Below, piece by piece: positions 46,354 to 57,790 of a DNA stretch of 64,000 nt. The stretch comes from Aquatica leii (lineage: Eukaryota; Arthropoda; Insecta; Coleoptera; Lampyridae). How positions within the stretch are numbered: the first letter of the stretch is position 1; each line of letters starts with the position of its first letter. The stretch spans positions 280,799,709 to 280,863,708 of the forward strand of contig CM069432.1 in assembly GCA_035610365.1 (NCBI GenBank). Reading direction: 5' to 3'. The translations under genes and the position numbers were made by a program. The notes under the pieces are model-generated. The model was not told the DNA's origin. It saw only the letters and a list, made by a program, of their open reading frames with translations, and made no database searches.

Positions 46354-46689
46354 TTTTTTTGCTAGAAAACTCTTGTAACAAAAATAATTAAAAAAATAGC
46401 TAGGAGCAGGTCATATTAAAACTTTGCCCGAAGTTTGGAGTTAAACCAACCGCAGAAAAAACTACTATAAGTAAGTTTTTATTGTTGCGTAGTTTATATA
46501 TATGCCCGTATTTTAAATTGTTTCATATCATCAGCATAGATAAAACAAGAAAAAGTTAGGGACTACTCTGAGACAGAAAAACCTAATTCTGTATTCTCTG
46601 TAACTGCCAAAGTATCTGACTCTCGTTACTTAAAAAATAATATGTAAGCTGGTTTATACTATTGCTTCTTTTGAAGTTATCATATTTCT

Positions 46690-47345
46690 AGATTTCGATT
46701 ACCTGCTTATAATATAATCTGGGCGTTTGGCTAAAAATGTTGTCTGCGCAAGTTTTGTAATGTGACCAGTGTCTAAGAAATGTTCTGCGACAGCAGATTT
46801 CTTGTCGTGTTTCCTTGTGTCTGCCTTGTGTTTTTCTATTCGGATAGCGGTGTTCGGTCTTGTTTGTCCTCTCCTATGCCAGTCTTCACGTGTGAGGTAT
46901 GTGGTAAACTTCAGGTTTTTGAGTGATGCAATCGTCTTTTTTGATTTTGGAAAACTGGCGCCTAAGTTATTTGTCGCATTAAAGACTACTGTGAGGTATT
47001 TATCCCTAAGTATCTTAGCTATTATGTCCGTGCAATTCTTAAGGAAAACGAGACGTTGCAACGGAGTCTTTTTTCTTTGGTGGTTTTTTCCATTGTCTGT
47101 TAATCGCTTTATCTAAATCGGCTTTCCTATATTCGTTTTATTCCGAGGCATCTATTTGATGGCCAAGCTCAGCTCTGGAGCAGTGCGATTTTACTGATGG
47201 ACTTTATGTACTAAGGTATTTGGCACTACTAATTTCCGAGCAGGGTGACGCGACGGTACAATTGAGGTGCATGATGGTTTCGTATATGTCCCAAGGTGTC
47301 GTCTGTCTTCCGAGTTACTAATACACTGAAGAACAGGATGCCAAC
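46690..47345 (-). pseudogene. Penelope-like element fragment, copy 1
   Basis: The minus strand begins near 47345 with VLVTRKTDDTLGH, a block from the end of the Penelope reverse transcriptase. The frame 47061-46699 then reads VVFNATNNLGASFPKSK and IRIEKHKADTRKHDKKSAVAEHFLDTGH, the second half of the GIY-YIG endonuclease of Penelope elements. The GIY-YIG signature itself is degraded. The polymerase would prime on nicked DNA or chromosome ends; this copy is dead. Confidence 0.6.
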
Positions 47346-48849
47346 ACTATGTTTTAAGAAATGCGGTTTCAAATGCTGTTTCTTTAAAGTTTTCTATAAA
47401 TATACTAGCGATGACCGTAAAAACTGATGATCCTATGACCACTTCTTCAGCTTGTTTATATATAATGTTGTGTTATGTGCATGAATTTTTAAATGTAATA
47501 CCCTGTAAAGACGTTAAACCGTCAACTACTAAAAAACGTGCTTGTGATGTTTAAATTTTAATTTTCTAACATCATCGGCGTTTATGGAAATTAGGATATA
47601 AATGGAAAACGTCTTTCTATTAGTTTATTCCTCACAAAGTAAGATTAGTTTTTAGAATTCTTTAGTAATTTCCTTGTTTATTTGGTAGCAGGTCCCGTCA
47701 CGTATTAGTCGCATGTTTCGATGTATTCTCAATCGATGAGGGGTTAATACCGACCAAATACCTTCATGGAACGATTATAATTCTGGAAAGCCTACGTTAA
47801 AACTTAAAACGAAGTCTCGACAAGAACTTTTTTCCGAGATACTACTCTTTATGCGTCAATCAACTGCGATATCAACTTTTACTTTAATGTGTGCAACAGC
47901 ATTCGATAACCGGGTTTTTCTGTCGAATCTCTTTTAGCATTAATTATAAATTTTCAAAAAAGTCTCTCGCGAAATTTTGCTTGTTCTAACTTACGCGATT
48001 ACAATATTTTTTCAATACCATTTACAAGCTTGTACAGTTTGTTGAGGAAGATCAATTGAAACGTTCAATAGCCGGTGAAAAATTTGCCACTTATTATCGA
48101 GAATTCCAAAAGAACACTCTACATATCATCGTACTCTTGACAGGCGATAATTAAACACTCGTTTCTTGACTGTTAAAAAGTTTTCCCCAAATGGGCGCAT
48201 TAAAAATTTTTAAATTCCAAAACCTTCGTTTGTTAATTTTTAGGTTCGGAAACGGCAGGTTCCAGGTATCTTCATCGACGGCTTCGGACGCAGAAGAAAA
48301 TATGCCTTCCTATACGGTACAGCCGCTTTTATATACTTTTTTCCTTCCTGCTTGGCTATTTTACAGCGGGGGTTGTGTTGGTGGGATATACACGTCTGGG
48401 GGAAAAGTTCACGCACCGTTTTGTAAAATTTGTTTTCAAATCCTTTGATATAGTGGTCTTTACTTTCGTTTCGTTACATACCATCCCCTTTTGGGCGAAA
48501 CCAACGACAAGAGAAAGAGGTAACTAAGATAATTCTGCGGCAACTGACGCTGTTGGGATCCACGGAACTTTGATGGTGGTGGCGTTGTTTAGGGGTAATA
48601 TTCCTAACACATGGCATTTGTCGGGCTAATGCGGGTGTAGGTGTTTGACCCATTACGTTACGCGGCGACGATTTTGTCGTTGGCGCCTTCTGCTACGCCT
48701 TTGGTTTGTAGGGGTCGCAAAGACATCCTGATTGACAGGGGTGGTGTTCTCAGGTACTTTGATGGCGGGTGATAACTCCTTTGTTTGTTGCCGAGGTATT
48801 GCGATAAAGAACGGAGATTCTGGATTTAGCCGGGATCAGGATATTTGGA
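47346..48849. other. Non-coding stretch between Penelope and gypsy remnants
   Basis: Remains of the upstream Penelope reverse transcriptase may extend into 47350-47900 but could not be read. 48190-48850 probably belongs to the 3' part of the gypsy remnant to the right, without a legible domain. The plus-strand frame 48191-48448 has no support. Confidence 0.4.
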
Positions 48850-50138
48850 TCTCCTTCATTGTCTAGGGACTGGGGCTCTCTAATCCATAAACCACACCAG
48901 TTTGCAAGGGCAAAAGTTCTTCCTCCCGGTAATCCGTCATTCCCTCTGGTAAAGCGGCGGGTGACGGTCCAAATAATTCCTCAATTTTTTCTTGTAATCG
49001 GCTTATTTGATCTTTGGATACTGGAGGTGGTTTTGGTACTTCTGGGAGAGCACTGGACTGACTCCGACTCAAGAACGTCCGGGATAAATGTTCCTTGCTT
49101 TGAATCCACCATCGAGGTGTCTAGGGATGGATAGGTGTGTTCGGTTTACGTGACTGACGTACCGGAGCCATGGCACACACTAAATCACACTGTTCTTTGT
49201 GACTGCCAAGTGTCAGATTTTCTATCGATTGGAGGGGGGTTTCGGCGAATCAGGGACAATTTTAATATCCTTTACGTGGACACGCGCAGCGCTTCTACGA
49301 ACATTGGGAAACCGGAGCTCTAATATCACAGGTGAGATAATTCGAGTAGCTGGATCATTCATTTCTTAAAATTTTAGTTTGTAGAAATTCGGTCAATTGG
49401 GTCAATCCTTCATGGGTGATGCTTTGAATACCGCCTAGACCTGGATCGTTTCCAATTAGGCAAGTGTTCAGTATTCAGTACTAGCGTGCCGTCGCTGGTC
49501 CCAAGTATAGCTTGGTTCCAGTACAGGTAATCCCACCTGAGCAGGATATTTGACGTAAGATGTTCTAATACTTGACATTCCAACTCTAGGGTTTGTGATC
49601 CAATTGTAATAGGAAACGTATAATTGCTTTTGGTTTCACTAATATTTCCGTTGGCTAATTGGACTAACACCGGTTTATCTTGCTGTGGTTTGGCATCTTG
49701 TAACACCCCGGGCTTGAACGCGCCGGTATCGATCAAGAAATGAAATTTGTGGCCATACACGGTAATTGGGATGGTTAAACACGATTCTACCGTAGCTACG
49801 GCTGGCGTTAGGGTTTGCTTGTTTGAATAGAATTTTTATACCTTTTATAACCAGGAGGTCCATTTGGGATAATTGGTAGAGCCGTGAGTGACCGTATTGA
49901 CTAGTTGGACGGATCCGTTTCCCACCCGTGGGCATGGACAGTCACTCCATCTTTGTCGCATCTAGAACAAAAAAACTTAAATCGTCCACGACAAATTCGG
50001 CCATAAAGTGCCCTCTTTGACCACATCTCCGTAAGGTTTTGTTTTGGTTATACGAGCGATTTAACAGTTTTGGTTTTGAGAATCGCTTCAAAGTCTCTGA
50101 CCAGGGTTTCCAATTATACAAAGTTATTAAAATCTTTC
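48850..50138 (-). pseudogene. Gypsy gag zinc knuckle and protease remnant
   Basis: The minus strand from about 50100 shows RRCGQRGHFMAE and, in a second frame, CRGRFKFFCSRCDKDGVTVHA: tandem zinc knuckles of a gypsy gag. The protease follows at 49760-49410 with FHFLIDTGAFKPGVLQ (active-site DTGA), VLVQLANGNI and LTSNILLRWDYL, where the family has ILG-DYL. Pro/Glu-rich linker sequence (49072-48863) follows with no reverse transcriptase. Frames change several times. Confidence 0.65.
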
Positions 50139-50496
50139 CGCCTAATTTATAGTTGGAGTCGCATACTGCTGACAAGATCAATGAGAATAAGTGTTTATAA
50201 TTATAATGCAGAGAGCCGCTGTCAGTTGACTTAAGTATTCTTATATGCTTGCTGTCGATCGCTCCAAAACAATTAGGAATATTTGTACGTCTGTCAAACA
50301 AGTCTTTTAACCAATCCTCTTTAGAAAGTGTAGGCACACAAATGCTTCTCATAACGCGCCAGGTAGCTGAAGAAGCTTTAAGTATAATCTCATTCATTGT
50401 ACCAACTCCAACCCGATACTGGAAATGTAAATCAATCATTGAACAGGCGGTTCCCAAATATCTGTAACCAAATATACTTAAGTTAATACAAAACAC
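50139..50496 (-). pseudogene. PIF/Harbinger nuclease (HARBI1-like, DDE_4), amino half
   Basis: Reads YRYLGTACSMIDLHFQYRVG, then WRVMRSICVPTLSKEDWL and CFGAIDSKHIRIL (first catalytic Asp in the GAID-KHI motif), TDSGSLHYNYKHLFSLILSA and VCDSNYKL (second Asp). The similarity stops near 50139. The frame nevertheless stays open into gypsy gag to 49942, making a false 184-codon fusion. The third acidic residue and carboxy half are missing. The MADF/BESS partner lies divergently at 50511. Confidence 0.8.
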
Positions 50497-50510
50497 AGTA
50501 AATATTCAGG

Positions 50511-51140
50511 CACATAGACATAAATGAGGGTTGTGATTTCAAAGAAAATGGAAAAGGCTTCGAGACAGTTATATGAGAGAATTGCCAAAATGGAAGAAAA
50601 AAATCTGTGGTTAAGCAGCTAAGATTTCTACAAACCTCAACAAAGGAAACAACCTTCAGCATATTAGAAGAACCGGCAGAAAGTGAAGCAGGTGGTGCAC
50701 AAAAAGATAGGACGCAAGATGACAAAGAAGGAAGTGAAGTACCATAGCGCCCCATTGCAGTGGTTCTCCGGAAACGGAAGAGCAGAAGACAACTTGTTTG
50801 TCGCCCTGTCGAACATGATTATGAAAGATAAATCATAAACGTTTGTTGAACAAGATGATGACACTTTGTTTATGTTATCGTTGGTAACGAAATTAAAAAA
50901 GATTCCAGATGATCGCAAATTAAATGTAAAGGTTGAGGTAGTAGACGTCTTGCAGAAATTTAAAAAAAGCAACAATTTTCTCTGTGGGCTCCACAATATT
51001 TTATGCAGCCCCTACCATCCACCTTTACCAACACACACAAGCACGCCTCTACAATCAGTATCAAGCTACAACTTCTTCTGTATCTTCTGCTTTTTCACCG
51101 TATCCCGATTTCTTCTTCTTTTTTTGTCGAAAGCGCCGTC
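50511..51140 (+). pseudogene. Harbinger MADF/BESS accessory protein, carboxy half
   Basis: Divergent from the nuclease, as in intact Harbinger elements. The MADF domain is gone; a linker (KQLRFLQTSTKETTFSILEE, then GGAQKDRTQDDKEGSEV and a stop) is followed by the BESS motif DDDTLFMLSLVTKLKKIPDD near 50855-50915 and QKFKKS. A Tyr/Gln/Ser-rich tail (YQATTSSVSSAFSPYPDFF) runs to about 51115. The protein would bind the element ends and escort the nuclease. Stops and shifts are present. Confidence 0.65.
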
Positions 51141-51179
51141 GTCTCCAAATCGCCAACAAAAACGTTCCTTACTGGTATC

Positions 51180-51747
51180 GGGTTTATACTATTGCCTCTA
51201 TTGAAGTTATCATATTTCTTGATTTCGATTACTTCCCTATAGAATCTATGCGTTTGGCTAAAAATTTTGTCTGCTCAAGTTTTGTAGTGTAGTGTTTTCC
51301 TATTCGGATAGCGATGTTCGGTCTTGTTGGTCCTCTCCTATGCATGTCTTCACGTGTGAGGTATTTGGTAAACCTTAGGTTTTTTGTCTTTTTCAATTTT
51401 GTTATTTGTCGCATTAAAGACTACTGTGATGTGTTTATCCCTAAGTATATTAGCTATCAGCCCGTGCAATTCTTAAAGAAAACGATACGTGGCAACGGAT
51501 TCTCCTTTTTATGGTGGTGGTATTGTCTGTCGATAGCTTTATCTAAATCTGCTTTCAATGCCAATTTTACTAATGGCTTGCATTTAAACTGCGTTGAAAC
51601 ATCTCTGATCTGCCCAATTTTTAACCAGTAGTCATTAATCCTTTTGGCAGAAGAGTCGCCAAGGCCAGTGGCCAACAAAAAGGGAACCACAATACACTGA
51701 AATAATTTTTTGATATTTCTTCGAGATGTACTGGAGATAACTATCAT
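51180..51747 (-). pseudogene. Penelope-like element fragment, copy 2
   Basis: Same sequence as copy 1 (46690-47115) in the same orientation: KADLDKAIDRQYHHHKKENP, then IVFFKNCTG, continuing in other frames to VVFNATNN and a TKYLTREDMHRRG block, ending near 51180 (TTTATACTATTGC…). It has lost the KHKADTRKHDKKSAVAEH stretch that copy 1 keeps, an internal deletion near 51290. It starts right after the Harbinger remnant. Confidence 0.6.
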
Positions 51748-51802
51748 ATTGCTTTTTAACCTAATAAATTAATGAGAATTTAGGAATTAATCGAAAAAAT
51801 TA

Positions 51803-52177
51803 CTAATGTTTTGTTTGTTGAGTCGTTGTCTCATCAAATTTAAATGAAAAAAGTGTCTGTGAAACGTCATCCATCAGTTCATCTTTAAAAAACTCAGCAA
51901 CTCCAAACTGTAGTAAATATTTGCATTTTGTTTCACTCATCGAGTACTGCTGTGCAATTGTGGAATCACAAAACATTTTCTGGAAAATCGCATTGTTTGA
52001 AGCATTGCTCAAAAATGAATAATTCGATTGAACACATTTTAGAGCCCACAAAGATTCAGCTCTTAATGTTTTCTTCTCTTCAGTAAAAAAACCCACTTTT
52101 GTCGCAGTTACATTAGTAGTACTGAGTCTAGCTGCTCCATTATCTCCCACAATAAATCTCGATTGTGTACTTTTCAA
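51803..52177 (-). pseudogene. hAT-type transposase fragment
   Basis: A 124-codon frame reads ESLWALKCVQSNYSFLSN, IFQKMFCDSTIAQQYSMSE, FGVAEFFKDELMDDV and FSFKFDETT. This pattern (WALK…NYSF.SN…MF.DS.IA…FDE) is the start of the hAT catalytic region found in many insect hAT/ZMYM-like proteins, after the BED finger. The Asp of FDE is the probable first catalytic residue. Nothing further is preserved. Confidence 0.5.
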
Positions 52178-54689
52178 ACGTTGATTTTCGTCAGTAATAT
52201 GTTTTTTCTGCCAGCATGTGCTCGAACTTGTGCAATTCCACTCCCACTAATTGAAAATATGCAATTACAATAAGAACAACAGGCTTATGTTTTTATTTTT
52301 GTAAGTTTAAGCCAAGAAAACTGCTGTTCCCAGCTGGCGTTGAATTTTGACGCCCCGGCGGGCATGTTCTGCAAAAATTGTTTCCTAGCAACATCGCTTA
52401 TAAATAACCTTAAAATATTCCTACCCTGTACAAATTAAATCCTTATCGTACCTTGTTACATGCCAAAATTAACACGAAGTCACTGCCTGAAATGAAGTAA
52501 CATAAACGGGGTTGTGCCACTAGCTCAATGGAGAAGGGGTGGATTATAATTAAAAGTTTCGTGATCGAAATGGATTAACTTGTCGAAAATACAAAATCGA
52601 AAAGTAATAATGTCGAAATCAAAGGGCGCCAGGAAGGAGTAAAGCTTAATGGACTTCTGACCCTTGCCAACCACAAGTCCGCTTCTGTAGAATACACCCT
52701 AAACGGACTTACCTTATAGGGTGTATTTCGCTAAAATCTGAAATAAGCTAACAAAGTTGCACACGCGGAGGCCGACGGAATTAAAAGCTCTTTACATTTA
52801 ACAAGTTAACATTTATTGATCGAATAAAACAAAATGAATAAAATAATGAAATAATTGAATTGAAAGTATCAAAATTAATTACAAAAATCAGTAACAAAAG
52901 ATACGTGAATGCACGTTTGATCAAAACAAATTTAAAGTTAATGGGATAAATAAACAAACAAAATAATAAAATACAAAATACAGAATTTAAAGAAATAAAA
53001 CAGCACAAATTAATACATCTTAATTCATCTAAAATCACGGCCGTGTGCGCGTCGAAATAATTCAAAAACAAAATGAAATAAACTTATAAACTAATATATA
53101 TATAATTTGAATCGATAATTCGGTCCCGTTTAATAAATTTTTAAATCGGGATTATAACACAGTTCCGCCAAATACGGACCTTAATTAGTTACATTAACGT
53201 TAACTTCGAGACACTTGTAATACTTTTTTCTTAAAATTCAAAGCTTTTAACACTTAATCGCGTAAACACAAAAATTTCACCTATCAATAGATGGTGCAAA
53301 ATAAATACCTTGAATTATTTGTAGTCGGGCTTTTGGTTAGCGTAGGCCAGCAGACGTCCGGAACCTCGATAGGGTACCAAATCCAGATGAATAATTTACC
53401 AACGGAAGATTTATTATTGATCCGCCCCCAAGGCGAAAGATATGAGATTGCGAAACAAACTCACGCACAAATTCACTTAACGAAACATACTAACTTCATT
53501 CGGAAAACAGTGATCTTCATGAACCGTAATTACGAAAAAGGAAAGTTTTGTTTTCCACTTAAAGAATCACTGAACCATTTTCATTTACTTCCGCGGTAAC
53601 TACTAGAAAAGGTGAATTATCACCCGCGATAACTACATTCTGACGACTGTCAACCAACTAACTTCATTCGGACTCCCTGCATTTACCAAAATCACATCTA
53701 TATATCAACTTTTTTTCCACTACCCTTTCCACAAAGGCTGTGTTCGAAACTTCAAGAACCAAAACACTCTAATTAAGAAGTGCAATAAAGAGGCAATCAG
53801 TCCCCATTACGTCATATTCATAGCATTTGGACACGGCCCTTCGCTTGTACGTGAAAGTGTCAAATTGACAAAATATTATATTACAAGAATTTAAACTGCC
53901 TAATAAATTAAGATAATGACTTAATTTTTTTTTCACGTAATCTAAACGATTGACATAAAGAAATTACAGTACGACTGTACTTGAACAAAGAACTTTTGAA
54001 CCAACTTAAAATAAACAAACGGCGAAAATATATTTAATTACGATTATATCTCAGAAGGGAAACATAAATTACAACTGGAATTTTCAACAAACCAAGTGAA
54101 ATACTCAATAAACAAAATCGCGAAATCAGATGGTTCACGGCGTAACAAAATACAAAACTTAATCAGCAACTTAAATTGTAACTTTGAATTCAAAATCGTA
54201 AAATAACTTATTAAACTCAATTTAAAATCCTATTAGAACAACTTCAAAATACATTAAATGAAAATCGTCAATCCAAATACTGTGTCTATTACCAAAAATT
54301 ACTCAAACAACCAATCGATTTTAAACGATGGTTACACCGAGTTAACAAATCAAAAAAAATGTAAAAAACAAAGAAAACGCAAATTCAGCCAGCTGTATCT
54401 ATTTATGGGGTCTGTCATAAAAGAAAACTGCTGAATTTCAAACGCAGGTCACAACCTACACAACCAAACTCGCAACTTCAACGGTACTTATGATGATGCA
54501 AATTAATTAGATTGAAATGATTCCTTGCAATTTCAAAACAACAGTAAACACTATAAAAAAACAAACAAGCGCGCAATTCTGTCATGCGCTACGTGGAACG
54601 TGATAAAACTTTACAGAGAACGAAGACAGTCGAGCCGAAATTAACACAAATCTCTGTATCTCGCTTTCGCTTTTTTTTAATCTATTTTA
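52178..54689. other. AT-rich non-coding stretch
   Basis: A hairpin AATACACCCT/AGGGTGTATT lies at 52691-52727. The frame at 53291-53599 (MVQNKYLELFVVGLLVSV, 102 codons) has a hydrophobic start but no recognisable domain. The minus frame at 52781-53071 is a low-complexity Phe/Leu/Ile translation of an A-rich strand. No gene can be supported. Confidence 0.45.
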
Positions 54690-56294
54690 AGAGGTGGTTC
54701 GTTTAGCACCCCTGCACTGCGGTCTCCTTGGTCCTTTTGTGCACCTCATCAGTTCTGTTTCGTCAATGAAGTCCAGAAGTTTATTTCAAGGGGCTTTTTT
54801 GAACTCATCAGCGGTTAGCTTTGGTTTTCCGAGAATTGTGCGTTGCATTTGCACAGCAGAGTCTGCGGAGTCTCGTCGTGTTCCAAGCATCCGCGGAATA
54901 AAAAGCTGATTTTCAGTCCCATTTGATGCATATTTTTGTTAAGGTCACAGTGTCCTGTAATTAGTCCCGTGAGTTTCCTTAATTTTTGTCGGCTCATGCT
55001 TGATAGTGTAGTTTGAGTGTTTAATTGTGGCTCTGTAAGGAAGAGTTTTGTGTGCCTCATCCCTGAAGAGTTTTTTCATAATTTTGTTATGTTCCGCTGC
55101 AAGTTTGCTGCAAATGATTTTTTTTAGGTCTCGTATGCGATTCCAAAAACGGGCCAAGCAGCACTACTGGCGCTAAAATCGCCAGTAATAGAATCCAAAG
55201 TGATTATGGCATGCATTAAGAGTCTGGAAATATTGGCAATTCGCCAACCAGTGCAGCTTATCTGGATACCAAGAAACCAGAATGTAAAGGGAAACCTAAT
55301 GGCGGACGAACTTGTTAAAAAGGGATCAACAGAAACATATATCGGACTTGAGTTCGATATATGTTTCTGTTGTGCCCTTTTTTGCTAGTGCGTCCGCCAT
55401 TAAGTTACCCTTTACCTTCTGGTATCCAGATGAGCTGCACTGGTTGGCGAGTTGCCAATGTTTCCAGACTGCTTATGCATGCCTTAATCAGTTTGGACTT
55501 TATTACTGGTGATCTTAGCGCCAGTAGTGCTGCTTGGCTGTCAGACATGATCGATATCGGCCCATTTGTGTATGATTTCAAGTCGATAATGTTCCTGACA
55601 CACCAGTCAATAGCAGCAACTTCAGCTTGAAAAACGGATGCATATTTATCTAAAGTCAGCGAAAATTACTTCCCATGGTGCTTGCCTCCATATACTACCG
55701 TTGCGATTTTTGGTCCCATCTGTGTACCAGATAGTTTCTTTAACCGCGCCCGGATAAATGTTTTTTTTCCATTCGTCCCGTGACGCTATTATCACTTTAA
55801 ACTTCTTTAAAATGTAATAATTTTTTGTGAAGTCGGATCTCATAGCTAAGATCGTTTCTTCACGCAGCACGTTGTATATATTCGGTTTGTTTTTTTCGGT
55901 ATTGACGCGGGTTCATGAATGTGCAGCCTGTATGCTGCTTGTCTTGCTTCCATCATTACAACGAGGTCTAATGGTGGAATGGTGGAATTGAAAGTAGTGC
56001 TTTCATGTCTGCTGTGGGCGTGGTTCTCATCGCTCCTGTTATCAGTAGACATGTCATTCTCTGTACTTTGCTTAGCTTACAAGCACACAAGCGTATGTGA
56101 TGATGGGTCTTGTTACCATAGTACATAACCATTTGGTCATTGTGGGTTTGAATCCCTATGTGTGTCCGTTTGGTTGTATTAAGAACCCTGATGGCCTTCG
56201 TTGTGACTTTTTCTAGATGAGCATTGAAAGTCAGTCTGGTATCAAGTCCCAGATATTTGACTTCTTTTGTCATCGAGAGCGTAACTCCGTACAT
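54690..56294 (-). pseudogene. LINE thumb, RNase H and zinc tail
   Basis: After the thumb (KYLGLDTRLTFNAHLEKV, LITGAMRTTPTADMKALL), RNase H begins at about 55740 with ETIWYTDGTKNRNGS (first Asp). MSDSQAALLAL is legible on the minus strand near 55545. The rest of RNase H is duplicated in inverted form. The tail at about 55060-54830 reads LTGLITGHCDLNKNMHQMGL and a CNAQF zinc-like block. Stops and frame changes are frequent. Confidence 0.65.
55153..55538. repeat. Inverted duplication of LINE RNase H, 10-base loop
   Basis: Left arm 55153-55344 and right arm 55355-55538. The innermost 18 bases pair perfectly (CAACAGAAACATATATCG and its inverse) around GACTTGAGTT. The outer ends are GCCAAGCA and TGCTTGGC. 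The arms are similar but not identical (small substitutions and an indel near the CCAGA(A)GG block). Confidence 0.85.
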
Positions 56295-57090
56295 CGTAGG
56301 TAGTTTTATGTATTGCCATCTTAGTTGGATTCACTGCTAGTCCGTCTTTTTTGCACCATTTTTCGACAGTGTTTAGTGCACTTTGCATTATGTTCGATAC
56401 AGTTGTTCCAAACTTTCCGTTTGTGATAATGGTGAGATCGTCGGCGTATCCTAACGCAAATACCCCGCCGTCTTCTAGTTCTTGTAGTAGGCCGTTTATG
56501 ACGAGGCACCACAGTAGGAGTGATAACACCCCGCCTTGTGGGCATCCGCCAGCCACTTTGGCTCGCACAGTGCTACCGTACAAAGTAGCTGTTACCATCC
56601 GATTCCTGAGCATTGAGTTGACCCAGTTTCGGACTAGAGGCGTGATTCCTTTTTTCTCTATTGCCCTTGCAATTGAGAAATAGGTAGTATTGTCAAATGC
56701 TCTTTCAATATCTAGAAAATCCCTGACTTTGGTATAAATACCACCTTGACAATTCGCCAGCTGTTTGGTATGTGCGAAAGTGCTAAGCTGGCTCTGAGAA
56801 TTTCGCATACTGCGTTTCGAAGAGCAGCAAATCCTTTTTGCAGCATGATGCGATAAATTACATCCTGGAGACTGAAAGGGTTTAAACGTATTGATTCCCC
56901 ATTCTATTTTTTCAGGATTGATCATTTTTCTCGCTAAGTCCCAGTTCTTTTTGGGTGCCCGTCTGTTTGGTACCTCTAGGTTCTGGTGCTTAGGAATTTC
57001 AGTTAACGGCGAACCCGGGAAGTATTTTTGCAGTAGTTCTTGCAAAGTACCTTCAACCGAGTCTGTAAACTTTTTGTTTTCGGTCAGCAA
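56242..57090 (-). pseudogene. LINE reverse transcriptase
   Basis: A 282-codon open frame. It begins with a linker (FPGSPLTEIPKHQNL), then shows DFLDIERAFDN (first Asp), GGCPQGGVLSLLLWCLVING and FALGYADDLTII (catalytic ADD), followed by EKWCKKDGLAVNPTKM. Part of the finger region is scrambled between NTFKPFQSPG and LANCQGG, suggesting a small deletion or frame exchange. It continues in another frame at 56294 (LYGVTLSMTKEVKYLGL-type thumb). Confidence 0.8.
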
Positions 57091-57790
57091 AGAACCAATG
57101 TTTCCAGTGCGGCCTTTGCTCAGAGCTTTTTGAAGTCCCTACAGTACCTTCTCCATGAGTCTCTTTCTGCCTTTTTTATGGCATTGTTGTATATTGTGAA
57201 GCTGGTTTTGTATTCATCCCAGTCTTCGCTTTTTTTGGCTGTATTAAATAGCTTTCTGTGCGTGCCCTTGTTTTGTTAAGCTCCCTGTTCCACCAAGTTA
57301 TCTTGTTTAGGGTTCGTTTTGACAGTTTTTGGGCAGCTTGCTTAAAATGCGGATTTTAATGAATTAACAATACTATCTGTCATTAGTTCTAGCTCGTGCG
57401 TTGATCTTGCAACTGTGGGGTAGTCTCTGATTTGGCCCGCTAAAGTTTCGTTGAACAAATCCCAGTCGGGTTTTCTCGGGTTTCTGTATTCCATTACGAG
57501 TTCCCTGTCTGATTCAATGTTGAATAGAATGTATCTATGATCAGATAAATAAGGTTCATCTGATACATGCTACATTTTTATCGCTTTGCTCGCTTCTGGA
57601 CTAGCCTGCATAAGGGAAATAACTTCTCTGCGCGACACGGTTATGAACGTGGGCGCATGTTATTTATTATGTCTAAATTGCCTTTTAAAATAAATTCTAA
57701 AAGTTTTTCACCTCTTGGGTTTGTGTTTGTGCTCCCCCACAAGGTTTGGTGTGCATTGGCATCGCATCGAAAAATCAGCGGTTTGTTGGC

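Larger units (their letters stand above)
44986..46689. other. Non-coding stretch with repeat copy and Harbinger trace
   Basis: Contains a MADF-like fragment at 45254-45353 and a dispersed repeat at 46215-46353. The GC-richer block 45100-45250, just before the MADF start, could be the terminal or 5' region of a Harbinger element. Nothing else is recognised. Confidence 0.45.
54690..57790 (-). mobile_element. LINE with endonuclease, reverse transcriptase and RNase H
   Basis: Minus-strand non-LTR retrotransposon of the I/R1 group by domain content: APE-endonuclease remains (RCDANAH…LWGSTNTN block at ~57770), reverse transcriptase, RNase H and a terminal CRGC-like zinc motif. It is broken by frame changes throughout and by an inverted duplication of its RNase H (55153-55538). 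No target duplication or poly-A was identified. Confidence 0.75.

Noticed and set aside
49675-49935. 86-codon minus frame as a separate protein
   Set aside because: It is an alternative frame of the gypsy gag-protease region; the DTGA protease is in the neighbouring frame.
52781-53071. 96-codon hydrophobic minus frame
   Set aside because: It comes from an A-rich plus strand giving Phe/Leu/Ile by composition alone.
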